From Dickeya chrysanthemi NCPPB 402 (GTDB lineage: Bacteria > Pseudomonadota > Gammaproteobacteria > Enterobacterales > Enterobacteriaceae), in the NCBI RefSeq assembly GCF_000406105.1, contig NZ_CM001974.1, forward strand, positions 858,735 through 922,734: a stretch of DNA of 64,000 bases. Direction: 5' to 3'. The translations under genes and the position numbers were made by a program. Every line of letters begins with the position of its first letter. Position 1 is the first letter of the stretch. This document shows, piece by piece, positions 22,412 through 35,711 of this stretch. The notes beneath the pieces are model-generated. The model saw only the letters and a program-made list of their open reading frames with translations. It made no database searches and was not told where the DNA came from.

Positions 22412-23296
22412 ATGAAAATTGGTTTTATTGGACTGGGTATCATGGGAAAACCGATGAGCAAAAACCTGATTAAAGCGGGTTATTCATTGGTTGTACTGGA
22501 CAGAAATAATGAAGCCGTCGCTGAAGTGACCGCGGCGGGCGCTACCTCGGCGGCAACGGCGAAAGCCATCGCCGAGCAGAGCGATATCATCATTACCATG
22601 CTGCCGAACTCTCCTCACGTGAAAGAGGTGGTACTGGGTGAGAACGGCGTGATCGAAGGCGCACGCAAAGGCGCCATCGTTATCGACATGAGCTCCATCG
22701 CACCGTTGGCCAGCCGTGAAATTGCCGCCGCTCTGGCGGAAAAAGGCGTCGACATGCTGGATGCGCCGGTCAGCGGCGGTGAACCGAAAGCCATTGACGG
22801 CACGCTGTCGGTGATGGTGGGCGGCGACAAAGCGATATTTGACCGCTGCTACGACGTGATGAAGGCAATGGCCGGCTCGGTGGTGCACACCGGTGATATC
22901 GGCGCGGGCAACGTCACCAAACTGGCGAACCAGGTCATCGTGGCGCTGAATATCGCAGCGATGTCGGAAGCGCTGGTACTGGCAACCAAGGCCGGTGTGA
23001 ACCCGGATCTGGTGTATCAGGCGATTCGCGGCGGTCTGGCAGGCAGCACCGTGCTGGATGCGAAAGCGCCAATGGTGATGGACCGCAACTTCAAACCCGG
23101 TTTCCGCATCGATCTCCACATTAAAGATTTGGCTAACGCGTTGGATACGTCGCACGGCGTCGGCGCACAGCTGCCGTTGACGGCGGCGGTGATGGAAATG
23201 ATGCAGGCGCTGAAAGCCGATGATTTAGGCAGCGCCGACCACAGCGCGCTGGCTCGCTATTACGAGAAGTTGGCGAAAGTGGAAGTCACTCGGTAG
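22412..23296 (+). CDS. garR: Tartronate semialdehyde reductase (2-hydroxy-3-oxopropionate reductase)
   Basis: Reduces tartronate semialdehyde to D-glycerate with NADH. It is a beta-hydroxyacid dehydrogenase: Rossmann GFIGLGIMGKPMSKNL at the N-terminus, the substrate loop DAPVSGGEPKA (about 120), and GNVTKLANQ with the catalytic lysine near 171. The ATG at 22412 gives 294 residues, identical in length to E. coli GarR; an in-frame upstream start at 22391 adds residues without homology. It is third-to-last in the uptake-to-glycerate run. Confidence 0.95.
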   Translation: MKIGFIGLGIMGKPMSKNLIKAGYSLVVLDRNNEAVAEVTAAGATSAATAKAIAEQSDIIITMLPNSPHVKEVVLGENGVIEGARKGAIVIDMSSIAPLASREIAAALAEKGVDMLDAPVSGGEPKAIDGTLSVMVGGDKAIFDRCYDVMKAMAGSVVHTGDIGAGNVTKLANQVIVALNIAAMSEALVLATKAGVNPDLVYQAIRGGLAGSTVLDAKAPMVMDRNFKPGFRIDLHIKDLANALDTSHGVGAQLPLTAAVMEMMQALKADDLGSADHSALARYYEKLAKVEVTR

Positions 23297-23400
23297 TTAA
23301 CGGGGCGGCGTCGGTAACAGATTCGCCGCCGCCCGGTTGACGGAACATTTTTGACTAGCGCCGGTTCTGCAGCGCGGGTAGTTGATGACGCGAGTCGTTT

Positions 23401-24543
23401 ATGAAAATAGTTATCGCACCGGATTCTTACAAAGAGAGCTTATCTGCCCAGGAAGTGGCGACGCAGATTGAAGCTGGTTTTCGGGAAGTGTTCCCTGAGG
23501 CGAGCTACGTAAAACTGCCGGTCGCCGACGGGGGAGAGGGAACCGTGGAGGCCATGGTGGCGGCAACCCGCGGTAAAATCGTCAAAGTGAACGTCACCGG
23601 TCCGCTGGGCGATGATATCGAAGCCTTTTTCGGACTGTCAGGTGATGAGAAAACGGCGTTTATCGAGATGGCGGCCGCCAGCGGGCTGGAACGGGTGCCG
23701 CCGCACCTGCGCAATCCGCTGTTGACCACCAGCTATGGCACCGGCGAATTGATTCGTTGCGCGCTGGACCATGGCGTTCGCCACTGCATTATCGGCATCG
23801 GCGGCAGCGCCACCAATGATGGCGGCGCGGGCATGGTGCAGGCGTTGGGTGCACAACTGCTGGATGAGGCGAAGCAGCCGATCGGCTTCGGCGGCGCGGA
23901 ACTGGCGCGGCTGGCGTACATTGATGCCCGCTCGCTGGACCCACGTATTCAGCAGTGTCGGTTTGAGGTGGCGTGCGATGTCACCAATCCGCTCACCGGC
24001 AAACAAGGTGCATCGGCGGTGTTCGGACCGCAGAAAGGCGCCAGCGAAGCGATGGTGGAACAGTTGGATCAGGCATTGCAGCACTATGCCGGTGTGATCC
24101 GCCATGATTTGGATATCGACGTGGAGCAGGTGCCGGGTGCCGGCGCCGCCGGCGGTATGGGTGCGGCGTTGCTGGCATTCTGCGGCGCAGAATTACGGCG
24201 AGGCATCGAGATTGTCACTGAAGCGCTGGGGCTGGATGAGCTGGTCAAAGATGCTTCGCTGGTGATCACCGGCGAAGGCCGTATCGATAGCCAGACTATT
24301 CACGGCAAAGTGCCGATTGGCGTGGCGTCGGTCGCCAAACGCTATCATAAACCGGTGATCGGCATTGCCGGCAGCCTGACGGCGGATGTGGGCGTGGTCC
24401 ATGACCATGGGCTTGATGCGGTGTTCAGCGTGCTCTACACCATCTGTTCGCTGGAAGAAGCGTTGGATAACGCCGCCGACAACGTGCGGATGACGGCGCG
24501 TAATATCGCCGCCACCATCAAACTGGCGCAGGCGATCGCCTGA
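23401..24543 (+). CDS. garK: Glycerate 2-kinase
   Basis: Phosphorylates D-glycerate to 2-phosphoglycerate, the entry to lower glycolysis. This 380-residue protein belongs to glycerate kinase type 1 (GlxK/GarK), beginning KIVIAPDSYKESLSAQEVA, with the conserved VADGGEGTVEA, GIGGSATNDGGAGM and ITGEGRIDSQT segments. It ends the gud/gar cluster and converges on barA. The product is the substrate of enolase, encoded at 33891. Confidence 0.94.
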   Translation: MKIVIAPDSYKESLSAQEVATQIEAGFREVFPEASYVKLPVADGGEGTVEAMVAATRGKIVKVNVTGPLGDDIEAFFGLSGDEKTAFIEMAAASGLERVPPHLRNPLLTTSYGTGELIRCALDHGVRHCIIGIGGSATNDGGAGMVQALGAQLLDEAKQPIGFGGAELARLAYIDARSLDPRIQQCRFEVACDVTNPLTGKQGASAVFGPQKGASEAMVEQLDQALQHYAGVIRHDLDIDVEQVPGAGAAGGMGAALLAFCGAELRRGIEIVTEALGLDELVKDASLVITGEGRIDSQTIHGKVPIGVASVAKRYHKPVIGIAGSLTADVGVVHDHGLDAVFSVLYTICSLEEALDNAADNVRMTARNIAATIKLAQAIA

Positions 24544-24653
24544 GTCAATCACCGGCCGTCGCCGCGACGGCTGATCAAACCGGCAGGCGTTGCCGTTGTA
24601 TGCATCCGCCTGCCTGATGGCACTCGCGTTTTCCGAATCCGGCGGCGTGAGGC

Positions 24654-27422
24654 TCAGGTTGATATTGCCAGCCGTTTGCGCGCGGCCTTTTCAACGTTTG
24701 CCATTTCATCCATCAATTCCAGCCATTCCGGCTCGAGCTCGTTCACGGACATGCCTTTACGCAGCGACTGTTCAAGGTAATGGCAAATCTGTTTGAGTCG
24801 CGGCACGCCGCTATAGCTGCAACTGCCATGCAACTTGTGAATGATGTCGACCAGATGGTCCGGTGGATTGCCATCCAGTACCGCATTGACCTGACGACGC
24901 ACGTCGGGCAGAAACTCCAGCAACATCGCCAGCAGGTCGCGTGCCAGATCCGGTTTGCTGGCGGCTTGCCGTAACGCCAAATCCCAGTCCAGCGACAACG
25001 GTGACGGCGCACTGATGGTCGGCGAAGCCGGCTCCGGTTGTTGATGTTGCGGTTTGAAGGCGTGTTTTAGCAACGTCTGGCGCAGCATCTGTTCGTCAAT
25101 CGGTTTGGACAAATAATCATCCATACCGGATTGCAACAGCTCTTCACGCTCGCCGCTCATGGTATGCGCGGTGACCGCGACGATGGGCGTATGCGTATGT
25201 TGGGGTAAGCGGCGAATATGCTCGCTGGCTTGCAACCCGTCCATGCCAGGCATCTGAATATCCATCAGGATGATATCCAAACGCGTTTCCTGTGCACGGG
25301 CGATGGCGTCGGCGCCGTTCTCACACAAAATAATGTTTTCCACCTGTTCTTCCAGCAAGGCGCCAATCAGCTTCAGATTGGCCGGATTGTCGTCCACCGC
25401 CATCACATTGAGCGGCAAACGATTGAACGATGCCGTGGGAGGCGGTAGCGCATGTACCTCATTGTCCTGACTAAACAGGCTGTTATCCTGCAACAGCGAC
25501 AGCAACCGGGGCGCTGTGATGGGTTTGCTCAGGCTGGCATGAATACCGAACGACATCAGTTGCTCCGCTTCCATCTCCGCCATGCTGGGCAGTGCCAGAA
25601 TCACGCAGGATGCCAGACGGCAGAAGTCGCGGATTTGCGGCGTAAAATCCAGCAGCGTATTGCGGAAGTGGATTGGCACGCCGATTAACAGGATATCGAA
25701 AGTCCGTTCCGGCAACTGTTCCAGCGTCGGGCTGTAGCTGACGGTGAGCGGCGTATGCACCAGAATGTCCAGCGTCGCCTGGGCCGCCGCCGGGTTGATT
25801 TCCACGTAGGCCAGATGTTTGCCCTGCAAACGATCAAAGTGATAATCGGGTTCCAGCATGTGCGGGTTTAACTGCAGGTTGACGGTACACCAGAAGGTGG
25901 TGCCCTGATTCAGCTTGCTGTGGAAACTGATATCACCGCCCATTTCCCGCACCAGCCGCTGGGTGATCACCAGCCCCAGACCGGTGCCGCCGTGCTGGCG
26001 CGAAATACTGGTATCCGCCTGGCGGAACGCCTGAAACAGCTGGGTTTGCTGCGCTTCGGCGATACCGATGCCGGTATCCTTAATCTGGATTTCCAGCAGC
26101 ACCTGCAGATTTTCCTGTTTGCGCTTTTCGATGCGAATATCAATGTTGCCTTGCTCGGTAAATTTGATGGCGTTGCCCAACAGGTTGGTGACGATTTGCT
26201 GTAAACGCAGCGGATCGCCGACAAACTGCTCCGGCACGTCGTGTTGAATGTTCAGCGTGAGCTCCAGCCCTTTTTCATGGGCGGTATGCGCCAGCAGCAT
26301 AATCACTTCATCCAGCGTGTTATGCAGCGAGAACGGAATATTCTCCAGCACCAATTTCCCGGCTTCCAGCTTGGAGAAATCCAGCACGTCATTGATGATG
26401 TTAAGCAGATTATTGGCAGAACGCTCAATGGTTTGCAGATAATCCTTCTGGGTCGTCGTCAGTTGGGTTTTCAACGTCTGGCGGGTGAAACCGATGACGC
26501 CGTTAAGCGGCGTGCGCAGTTCGTGGGACATGTTGGCCAGAAATTCGGATTTGATGCGTGCCGCTTCCTGCGCCCGTTTTTTAGCCAGATCCAGCTCGAC
26601 GTTCTGGATCTCCATTTGCTCGAGCGTTTCGCGCAGATCATAGGTGGCTTGATCGATATTTTGCTGCATCTCCTCGTGATATGCGGTGAGCGACATCGCC
26701 ATCGAGTTGATGCCGTTTTTCAGCATGTCCAATTCGCCCAGCATATAGCCTTCCACCCGGCTGTCCAACTGACCTCGTCGGATACGATCCACCGTTTCCA
26801 CCATGTTGCGAATGGGCGTGGTGACGTCGCGCATCAGGCGGTAAGCCAGCAACATCGCCACTCCCATACAAAACAGCAGCAGCATCGCGGCCATGAACAT
26901 CTCCCGGTATTGCTGCAATCGGATGCTGTTCAAATCCAGTTCGACCGCGACATACCCCATCGGCGCCTGCCGGCTGATCAAGGTACTGGCGGAGAGAGCG
27001 CCCTCGTTTTCGATAGGCATCTGCAACACCAGGCACTCCCCTTCGTTTCGAAGCTGTAGCATGGTCGGTATAGGGGTGCCCGGCGGCACTTGCAGCAACA
27101 ACTGGCCGTGAGGGCTGTTGGTGTTGCTGGTGACAATCAACTGGTTGCGGGCATCAAATACGCTGATGGCACGTACAATACCGGAATGATGACGATGCAG
27201 CATATTGACCAGTTGCCGCAACGACTCCGGCTGGCGCTGGGTCAAGGCATAGGCGCTGTTGGCCGCCAGCGGTTTGATGATGCTGGCGCCGGCATCGGCC
27301 AACTGTTCCTGCAACTGGTTGTAACGGTGGATGACGAAAAAGCTACTGAGCAACAACCCGATCAGCATGGTTGGAGCCAGAATCAGGATCATCATCCGTG
27401 CGCGCAGACTGTATTTGGTCAT
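24654..27422 (-). CDS. barA: Tripartite hybrid sensor histidine kinase BarA
   Basis: Membrane sensor of the BarA-UvrY (GacS-GacA) system, which drives Csr small RNAs and, in soft-rot bacteria, virulence enzymes. Domains in order: transmembrane helix (about 9-31), periplasmic sensor loop, second helix (about 175-196), HAMP, dimerisation/phosphoacceptor with [12 protein letters not shown] (His near 300), HATPase (NxxxNAIKFT, DTGIGI, GGTGLGL), a receiver with [10 protein letters not shown], and a C-terminal Hpt with [13 protein letters not shown]. It has 922 residues (E. coli 918). It is divergent from rlmD, 60 bases apart. Confidence 0.95.
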   Translation of the reverse strand: MTKYSLRARMMILILAPTMLIGLLLSSFFVIHRYNQLQEQLADAGASIIKPLAANSAYALTQRQPESLRQLVNMLHRHHSGIVRAISVFDARNQLIVTSNTNSPHGQLLLQVPPGTPIPTMLQLRNEGECLVLQMPIENEGALSASTLISRQAPMGYVAVELDLNSIRLQQYREMFMAAMLLLFCMGVAMLLAYRLMRDVTTPIRNMVETVDRIRRGQLDSRVEGYMLGELDMLKNGINSMAMSLTAYHEEMQQNIDQATYDLRETLEQMEIQNVELDLAKKRAQEAARIKSEFLANMSHELRTPLNGVIGFTRQTLKTQLTTTQKDYLQTIERSANNLLNIINDVLDFSKLEAGKLVLENIPFSLHNTLDEVIMLLAHTAHEKGLELTLNIQHDVPEQFVGDPLRLQQIVTNLLGNAIKFTEQGNIDIRIEKRKQENLQVLLEIQIKDTGIGIAEAQQTQLFQAFRQADTSISRQHGGTGLGLVITQRLVREMGGDISFHSKLNQGTTFWCTVNLQLNPHMLEPDYHFDRLQGKHLAYVEINPAAAQATLDILVHTPLTVSYSPTLEQLPERTFDILLIGVPIHFRNTLLDFTPQIRDFCRLASCVILALPSMAEMEAEQLMSFGIHASLSKPITAPRLLSLLQDNSLFSQDNEVHALPPPTASFNRLPLNVMAVDDNPANLKLIGALLEEQVENIILCENGADAIARAQETRLDIILMDIQMPGMDGLQASEHIRRLPQHTHTPIVAVTAHTMSGEREELLQSGMDDYLSKPIDEQMLRQTLLKHAFKPQHQQPEPASPTISAPSPLSLDWDLALRQAASKPDLARDLLAMLLEFLPDVRRQVNAVLDGNPPDHLVDIIHKLHGSCSYSGVPRLKQICHYLEQSLRKGMSVNELEPEWLELMDEMANVEKAARKRLAIST

Positions 27423-27482
27423 GGGGTTCCAATGTGTGACAATTAAGGCCGACTATTCCATTAAATCAATGACAGCACACTT

Positions 27483-28817
27483 ATGGCGCAATTCTACTCT
27501 CCAAACCGGCGCGTGACGACCCGGCAAACCCTTACCGTGACGGTGAATGATCTCGATCCATTCGGACAGGGAGTCGCCCGCCATCAGGGAAAAACGGTGT
27601 TCATTCCCGGCGTATTACCGGGAGAGCAGGCCGAAGTGCAGTTGACGCAAGATAAACGCCAGTTTGCTCACGCCGTACTACGACGCTTGTTGACCACAAG
27701 CGACGAGCGCGTGACGCCGCGTTGCCCGCATTTTTCCGTGTGCGGCGGTTGCCAGCAGCAGCATGCCGACCAGTCATTACAGCATCGCAGCAAAGCCGCC
27801 GCGTTAAAACACCTGATGAAACGCGAAACCGGCGAAAACGTGCCGGAGCCGGAAGTGATCGCCGGGGCCGCCTATGGCTACCGCCGTCGCGCACGGCTTG
27901 CATTATACTATCAGGCGAAAACGCGTCGGTTGCAGATGGGCTACCGGCAGGCGGGATCGCACGATTTGGTGGATATCAGCGCCTGCCCGATTCTGCGACC
28001 GGAGTTGGAGGCGCTGCTGGCGCCGTTGCGCGATTGTCTTCGGCAGTTGCAGGCGGTACGACGGCTGGGGCATGTAGAACTGGTACTGGCTGAGCGGGGG
28101 CCACTGGTCATTTTGCGTCATCTGGATCCGTTGTGTGAGGCGGATCGGCAAGCGCTGACGACGTTTGCGGCGACACAGGGGGTGGCGTTGTTTGCTGCGC
28201 CGGAAGCGGACGCGCTGTCCTGTCTGTACGGCGATGCGCCGTCTTATCGTATCGCCGGGTTGTCGCTGGCGTTCAGCCCGCGGGATTTCATTCAGGTCAA
28301 TGATGAGATCAATCAGCGGATGGTGGAGCAGGCGTTGGCCTGGCTGGACCCGCAGCCGCAGGACCGGGTGCTTGATCTGTTTTGTGGGATGGGGAATTTC
28401 ACGCTGCCGCTGGCGGAGCGTGCCGGCTGCGTGGTCGGGGTTGAGGGTGTGGCGGCGCTGGTGGACAAAGGGCGGGAAAACGCAACGCGTAACGGGCTGA
28501 CGCAGGTCACATTTTATCATCATAATCTGGAAGAGGACGTCACCCGGCAACCATGGGCGTCGATGGGATTTGATAAAGTATTGCTGGACCCGGCCCGTGC
28601 CGGCGCGCCGGGCGTGATGCCGCAGATTGTGAAACTGGCTCCCCGGCGGGTGGTGTATATATCCTGTAATCCCACCACGCTGGCGCGGGACAGCAAGCTA
28701 TTGATGGCTGCCGGTTATCGTCTGGCCCGGCTGACCATGTTGGATATGTTTCCACATACCGGACATCTTGAGTCAATGGCACTGTTTTTGCTTGGTTGCG
28801 ATGGCTCGGTAAAGTAG
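27483..28817 (+). CDS. rlmD: 23S rRNA (uracil-1939-C5)-methyltransferase
   Basis: SAM-dependent methyltransferase of the RumA family with an iron-sulfur cluster. An N-terminal TRAM domain (about 10-70) is followed by the cluster cysteines [10 protein letters not shown] and a later CPIL, the SAM motif [14 protein letters not shown] (about 297-310), and the catalytic nucleophile in [12 protein letters not shown] near the C-terminus. It has 444 residues, slightly longer than E. coli (433). relA follows 9 bases after its stop. Confidence 0.94.
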   Translation: MAQFYSPNRRVTTRQTLTVTVNDLDPFGQGVARHQGKTVFIPGVLPGEQAEVQLTQDKRQFAHAVLRRLLTTSDERVTPRCPHFSVCGGCQQQHADQSLQHRSKAAALKHLMKRETGENVPEPEVIAGAAYGYRRRARLALYYQAKTRRLQMGYRQAGSHDLVDISACPILRPELEALLAPLRDCLRQLQAVRRLGHVELVLAERGPLVILRHLDPLCEADRQALTTFAATQGVALFAAPEADALSCLYGDAPSYRIAGLSLAFSPRDFIQVNDEINQRMVEQALAWLDPQPQDRVLDLFCGMGNFTLPLAERAGCVVGVEGVAALVDKGRENATRNGLTQVTFYHHNLEEDVTRQPWASMGFDKVLLDPARAGAPGVMPQIVKLAPRRVVYISCNPTTLARDSKLLMAAGYRLARLTMLDMFPHTGHLESMALFLLGCDGSVK

Positions 28818-28826
28818 GGAGAAATT

Positions 28827-31064
28827 ATGGTTGCGGTAAGAAGTGCGCATTTGAATACCGAAGGCAAGTTCGTGCCGGACGCGTGGATTGCCTCCCTGGG
28901 TATCGCCAGTAAAACATCGTGCGAGCGCCTCGCCGAGACCTGGCGCTACTGCGAAGAAAAAACAGAAGGCCACCCGGATGCGATGCTGCTGTTGTGGCGC
29001 GGCATCGAGATGGTGGAAATTCTCTCCACCCTGAGTATGGATAACGACAGCATGCGCGCGGCGATGCTGTTCCCGCTGGCCGACGCCAATGTGGTGGAAG
29101 AGGATACGCTGGGGGAAACCTTCGGCAAGAATATCGTCAATCTGGTGCATGGCGTGCGCGATATGGATGCGATTCGCCAGCTTAAAGCCACCCAGCACGA
29201 TTCGATGGCTTCCGAGCAGGTGGACAATATCCGCCGTATGCTGCTGGCGATGGTGGAAGACTTTCGCTGCGTGGTGATCAAGCTCGCGGAGCGTATCGCC
29301 CACCTGCGTGAAGTGAAGGATGCGCCGGAAGAAGAACGTGTACTGGCGGCCAAAGAGTGTACCAATATCTATGCGCCGCTGGCGAACCGGCTGGGCATCG
29401 GCCAGCTCAAGTGGGAGCTGGAGGATTTCTGCTTCCGCTATCTGCATCCGGATGAGTACAAACGCATTGCCAAACTGCTGCACGAGCGGCGTATCGACCG
29501 TGAGCAGTACATCGACGACTTTGTCAAAAACCTGCGTGCCTCGATGCAAACGGAAGGGCTTAAGGCCGAGATCTACGGCCGCCCCAAACATATCTACAGC
29601 ATCTGGCGCAAGATGCAGAAAAAATCGCTGTCGTTCGATGAGTTGTTCGACGTGCGGGCGGTGCGCATCGTGGTAGAGCGTTTGCAGGATTGTTATGCCG
29701 CGCTTGGTATTGTGCATACCCATTATCGCCACCTGCCGGATGAATTCGACGACTATGTCGCCAACCCCAAACCCAACGGCTATCAGTCGATCCACACCGT
29801 GGTACTGGGGCCGGGCGGCAAGACGCTGGAAATTCAGATTCGTACCCGGCAGATGCATGAAGATGCCGAGTTGGGCGTCGCCGCGCACTGGAAATACAAG
29901 GAAGGCGCCGCCACCAGCGGGCGTTCCGGTTATGAAGGGCGTATTGCCTGGCTGCGTAAGTTGCTGGCCTGGCAGGAAGAAATGGCCGACTCGGACGAAA
30001 TGCTCGACGAGGTACGCAGCCAGGTATTCGACGACCGCGTTTACGTGTTTACCCCCAAAGGCGATGTGGTGGATTTGCCGGCCGGTTCCACACCGCTGGA
30101 TTTTGCCTACCATATTCACAGCGACATCGGTCACCGTTGCATCGGCGCCAAAGTGGGCGGGCGTATCGTGCCCTTCACTTATCAGTTGCAAATGGGCGAC
30201 CAGATTGAAGTCATCACCCAGAAGCAGCCGAACCCAAGCCGCGACTGGTTGAATCCTAATCTGGGGTATATCACCACCAGCCGTGGGCGCTCCAAAATCC
30301 ATAACTGGTTCCGCAAGCAGGACAGGGACAAGAATATTCTGGCGGGTAAACAGATTCTGGATGATGAGCTGGCGCATCTCGGCGTGAGCCTGAAGATGGC
30401 GGAAAAACTGCTGTTGCCGCGTTACAACATCAATTCGATGGATGAATTGCTGGCAGGCATCGGCGGTGGTGATATCCGCCTCAATCAGTTGGTGAACTTC
30501 CTGCAATCGAAGGTGAATCAGCCGAGTGCGGAAGAGCAGGATCGCGAAGCACTGCGCCAGCTGACGCAGAAATCTCAGCAGCCGGCTCAGCGCGTCAGCG
30601 CTAAAGACAACGGCCGGGTAGTGGTGGAAGGGGTCGGCAACCTGATGCATCACATCGCGCGCTGCTGCCAGCCGATTCCGGGTGACGATATTATCGGCTT
30701 CATCACCCGCGGACGCGGTATTTCCATCCACCGTGCCGACTGCGAACAGCTCGACGACCTGCGCAGTCACGCGCCGGAGCGCATTGTCGAAGCGGTATGG
30801 GGCGAAAGCTACTCCAGCGGCTATTCGCTGGTAGTCAGGGTGACCGCCAACGATCGCAGCGGCCTGCTGCGTGATATCACCACCATTCTGGCTAACGAAA
30901 AGGTCAATGTGTTGGGGGTTTCAAGCCGCAGCGACGTAAAACAGCAGCTCGCCACCATCGACATGGACATCGAGATCTACAACCTGCAGGTGCTGGGCCG
31001 GGTGTTGGCCAAGCTGAATCAACTGCCGGATGTGATTGACGCCCGGCGGTTGCAGGGCAATTAA
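28827..31064 (+). CDS. relA: (p)ppGpp synthetase I
   Basis: Ribosome-associated GTP pyrophosphokinase that makes (p)ppGpp on sensing uncharged tRNA. The N-terminal pseudo-hydrolase domain has FPLADANVVEED where an active enzyme has HD. Then come the synthetase (YGRPKHIYSIWRKM, ELFDVRAVRIV, NGYQSIHTVV), TGS (YVFTPKGDVVDLPAGST), a helical and zinc-finger region (HIARCCQPIPGDDI) and a C-terminal ACT/RRM domain. It has 745 residues (E. coli 744). GGGAG precedes the ATG, and rlmD-relA-mazG is the usual order. Confidence 0.96.
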   Translation: MVAVRSAHLNTEGKFVPDAWIASLGIASKTSCERLAETWRYCEEKTEGHPDAMLLLWRGIEMVEILSTLSMDNDSMRAAMLFPLADANVVEEDTLGETFGKNIVNLVHGVRDMDAIRQLKATQHDSMASEQVDNIRRMLLAMVEDFRCVVIKLAERIAHLREVKDAPEEERVLAAKECTNIYAPLANRLGIGQLKWELEDFCFRYLHPDEYKRIAKLLHERRIDREQYIDDFVKNLRASMQTEGLKAEIYGRPKHIYSIWRKMQKKSLSFDELFDVRAVRIVVERLQDCYAALGIVHTHYRHLPDEFDDYVANPKPNGYQSIHTVVLGPGGKTLEIQIRTRQMHEDAELGVAAHWKYKEGAATSGRSGYEGRIAWLRKLLAWQEEMADSDEMLDEVRSQVFDDRVYVFTPKGDVVDLPAGSTPLDFAYHIHSDIGHRCIGAKVGGRIVPFTYQLQMGDQIEVITQKQPNPSRDWLNPNLGYITTSRGRSKIHNWFRKQDRDKNILAGKQILDDELAHLGVSLKMAEKLLLPRYNINSMDELLAGIGGGDIRLNQLVNFLQSKVNQPSAEEQDREALRQLTQKSQQPAQRVSAKDNGRVVVEGVGNLMHHIARCCQPIPGDDIIGFITRGRGISIHRADCEQLDDLRSHAPERIVEAVWGESYSSGYSLVVRVTANDRSGLLRDITTILANEKVNVLGVSSRSDVKQQLATIDMDIEIYNLQVLGRVLAKLNQLPDVIDARRLQGN

Positions 31065-31086
31065 TTGATACTGTTTTTACTACCGT

Positions 31087-31107
31087 AAGGCGGGCCGGTC
31101 CCGCCTT
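31087..31107 (+). terminator. Hairpin after relA
   Basis: AAGGCGGG pairs with CCCGCCTT over a 5-base loop, 22 bases after the relA stop. Only a weak T-rich stretch follows, so read-through into mazG is likely. Confidence 0.5.
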
Positions 31108-31131
31108 TGCCATTTTATTATCAGGATTATC

Positions 31132-31929
31132 ATGAATTCATCTGCCATCGAACGCTTACTGCGCATCATGCAGCAACTGCGCGACCCGGAAAACGGCTGC
31201 CCCTGGGATCGCGAACAAACCTTTGACACCATCGTCCCGTATACGCTGGAAGAAACCTACGAAGTGCTTGATGCCATCAGCCGTAAGGATTTTGACGACC
31301 TGCGCAGTGAACTGGGCGACCTGCTGTTTCAGGTGGTGTTTTACGCACGCATGGCGCAAGAGCAAGGGCTGTTTGATTTCTCGGATGTGTGCGACGCCAT
31401 CAGCGACAAGCTGGAGCGCCGCCATCCACATATTTTTGGTGACGCGACCCTGTCGAGCAGCGAGGCGGTGTTGGCGAACTGGGAACAGACCAAGGCGCAG
31501 GAACGGGCGGAAAAAGATCGTCATTCACAACTGGACGATATCCCGCAGTCGCTGCCTGCGCTGATGCAGGCGCACAAAATTCAGCAGCGTTGCGCCGCCG
31601 TCGGTTTCGACTGGACCACGCTTGGGCCGGTGGTAGACAAACTGTACGAAGAGATCGACGAGGTGATGGTCGAAGCGCAGCAGGCGGTGATTGACCCGGA
31701 AAAGCTGGGCGAGGAGATCGGCGACATGCTGTTTGCCGCCGTCAATTTATCTCGTCATCTTGGGCATAAAGCGGAAATCGCGCTGCAACAGGCCAATCGC
31801 AAATTCACGCGGCGTTTCCAGCAGGTGGAACAACGGATCACCGGGCAAGGGAAAACCCTCGCCGAGGCGACGCTTGAAGAGATGGAAACCGCCTGGCAAC
31901 AGGTAAAAGCATCAGAAAAAAAGAACTGA
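31132..31929 (+). CDS. mazG: Nucleoside triphosphate pyrophosphohydrolase MazG
   Basis: Hydrolyses NTPs to NMPs plus pyrophosphate; in E. coli it moderates ppGpp levels and is genetically linked to relA. Two MazG domains are visible: the first (about 10-120) has CPWDREQTF, EETYEVLDAI and ELGDLLFQVV with the metal-binding glutamates and aspartate; the second (about 150-250) has EEIDEVMVEA and EEIGDMLFA. It has 265 residues (E. coli 263). There is no mazEF toxin-antitoxin pair between relA and mazG, unlike E. coli. Confidence 0.95.
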   Translation: MNSSAIERLLRIMQQLRDPENGCPWDREQTFDTIVPYTLEETYEVLDAISRKDFDDLRSELGDLLFQVVFYARMAQEQGLFDFSDVCDAISDKLERRHPHIFGDATLSSSEAVLANWEQTKAQERAEKDRHSQLDDIPQSLPALMQAHKIQQRCAAVGFDWTTLGPVVDKLYEEIDEVMVEAQQAVIDPEKLGEEIGDMLFAAVNLSRHLGHKAEIALQQANRKFTRRFQQVEQRITGQGKTLAEATLEEMETAWQQVKASEKKN

Positions 31930-31945
31930 ATTCATTTTCTGAATG

Positions 31946-31970
31946 AAAACCGAATTTTATACGGTTTTTT
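31946..31970 (+). terminator. Intrinsic terminator after mazG
   Basis: A short AACCG/CGGTT stem with an AT-rich loop is followed by six T residues, about 17 bases past the mazG stop. The stem is weak. Confidence 0.6.
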
Positions 31971-32072
31971 GTGCTATCCGGCTGATTTTAAAACCGGTCA
32001 TCGTCTCCCGCACGGGCGGGAAATACCGCATCAGCCGGAGCCTGTCAACGTCACAAAGGGTAAAACGATCAT

Positions 32073-32101
32073 TTGTGGCGCTTCCCAGGTTCAGGTATAC
32101 T
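32073..32101 (+). promoter_or_regulatory. Candidate sigma-70 promoter of pyrG
   Basis: TTGTGG (32073-32078) and TATACT (32096-32101) are separated by 17 bases, 55 bases upstream of the pyrG ATG. Transcription would start near 32108 in a C-rich run. Confidence 0.6.
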
Positions 32102-32140
32102 ACTTTCCCGTCCTGGTCTTTCCATCGTCCTTAAACCTAA

Positions 32141-33793
<1,653 letters not shown>

Positions 33794-33830
33794 GGTTTTA
33801 CCGATGAAGTGAGTTTTGCAGCAACGCGCG

Positions 33831-35189
<1,359 letters not shown>

Positions 35190-35200
35190 GCGCCTGCCGT

Positions 35201-35266
35201 CCGGCGAGCTGCTCGCCGGTTGCTACGATAGAGATCCGGAGGCGATACCGCTTCCGGATTTTTTTT
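35201..35266 (+). terminator. Double hairpin terminator of eno
   Basis: First a perfect CCGGCGAG/CTCGCCGG stem (35201-35219), then ATCCGGA/TCCGGAT with inner pairing followed by eight T residues (35234-35266). The second is a convincing intrinsic terminator. Confidence 0.85.
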
Positions 35267-35380
35267 ACCTGCCATACCTGCCGCGGAATCATACTGAGCG
35301 TGAGACGACACGGCATACACCATCCCTCTGTTATTTATTCACTATTTGCCTGTTTACCGTAGCCAGGTTATTGACGTGCG

Positions 35381-35400
35381 AGCCTGCTCGCAGGCTTTTT
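35381..35400 (+). terminator. Orphan terminator-like hairpin
   Basis: AGCCTGC pairs with GCAGGCT over a 2-base loop and is followed by five T residues in all. It is 115 bases past the eno terminator with no gene between, so it may end a small RNA or serve as a backup stop. Confidence 0.5.
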
Positions 35401-35517
35401 CCCGGCATACGCTTATGGGCATAGCAAATAATGAACCTGATCCCAAATCTTGTTTTCCCCGCATGCGGCCTGCATCGCTACCCGTTAGAGTAATTCCGGA
35501 CGACAGGTTCCACTGAC

Positions 35518-35534
35518 TCGAAACCGCATTTCGA
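35518..35534 (+). promoter_or_regulatory. Candidate KdgR-type operator upstream of rhiT
   Basis: A perfect inverted repeat TCGAAA-CCGCA-TTTCGA. The GAAAC...TTTC core at 5-base spacing agrees with the KdgR box of pectinolytic bacteria, but the outer bases do not. It lies about 180 bases upstream of rhiT. In Dickeya rhiT and rhiN are known targets of the rhamnose activator RhaS; I could not pick out a RhaS site. Confidence 0.4.
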
Positions 35535-35711
35535 TAAGAAGTTTGAAGCCGATCGGTTGGTTCTTCCCGCGGATGCCAGTAGCGCTGAGGGGGTGGCAAA
35601 CGTGCAAAGGTTTTTGCCTTGCCGTCTCGCTACTTTAACGCTACGGCGGCAGCGATATTTTTTGGTCCGCCGCAACACCTTCATAAATACAATCAATGAG
35701 GAAGGATGGCG

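Larger units (their letters stand above)
35267..35711. other. Gene-free region between eno and rhiT
   Basis: No supported protein gene. It contains an orphan terminator-like hairpin (35381-35400) and the palindrome at 35518-35534. The rhiT promoter must lie in the right half. Confidence 0.5.

Noticed and set aside
28773..30770. 665-codon open frame on the minus strand opposite relA
   Set aside because: It is a complementary-frame shadow of the GC-biased relA codons; the translation has no recognisable domain and lacks a ribosome site, while relA on the plus strand is unambiguous.
31065..31131. mazEF toxin-antitoxin genes between relA and mazG
   Set aside because: Only 67 bases are present, with one hairpin and no room for mazE or mazF.
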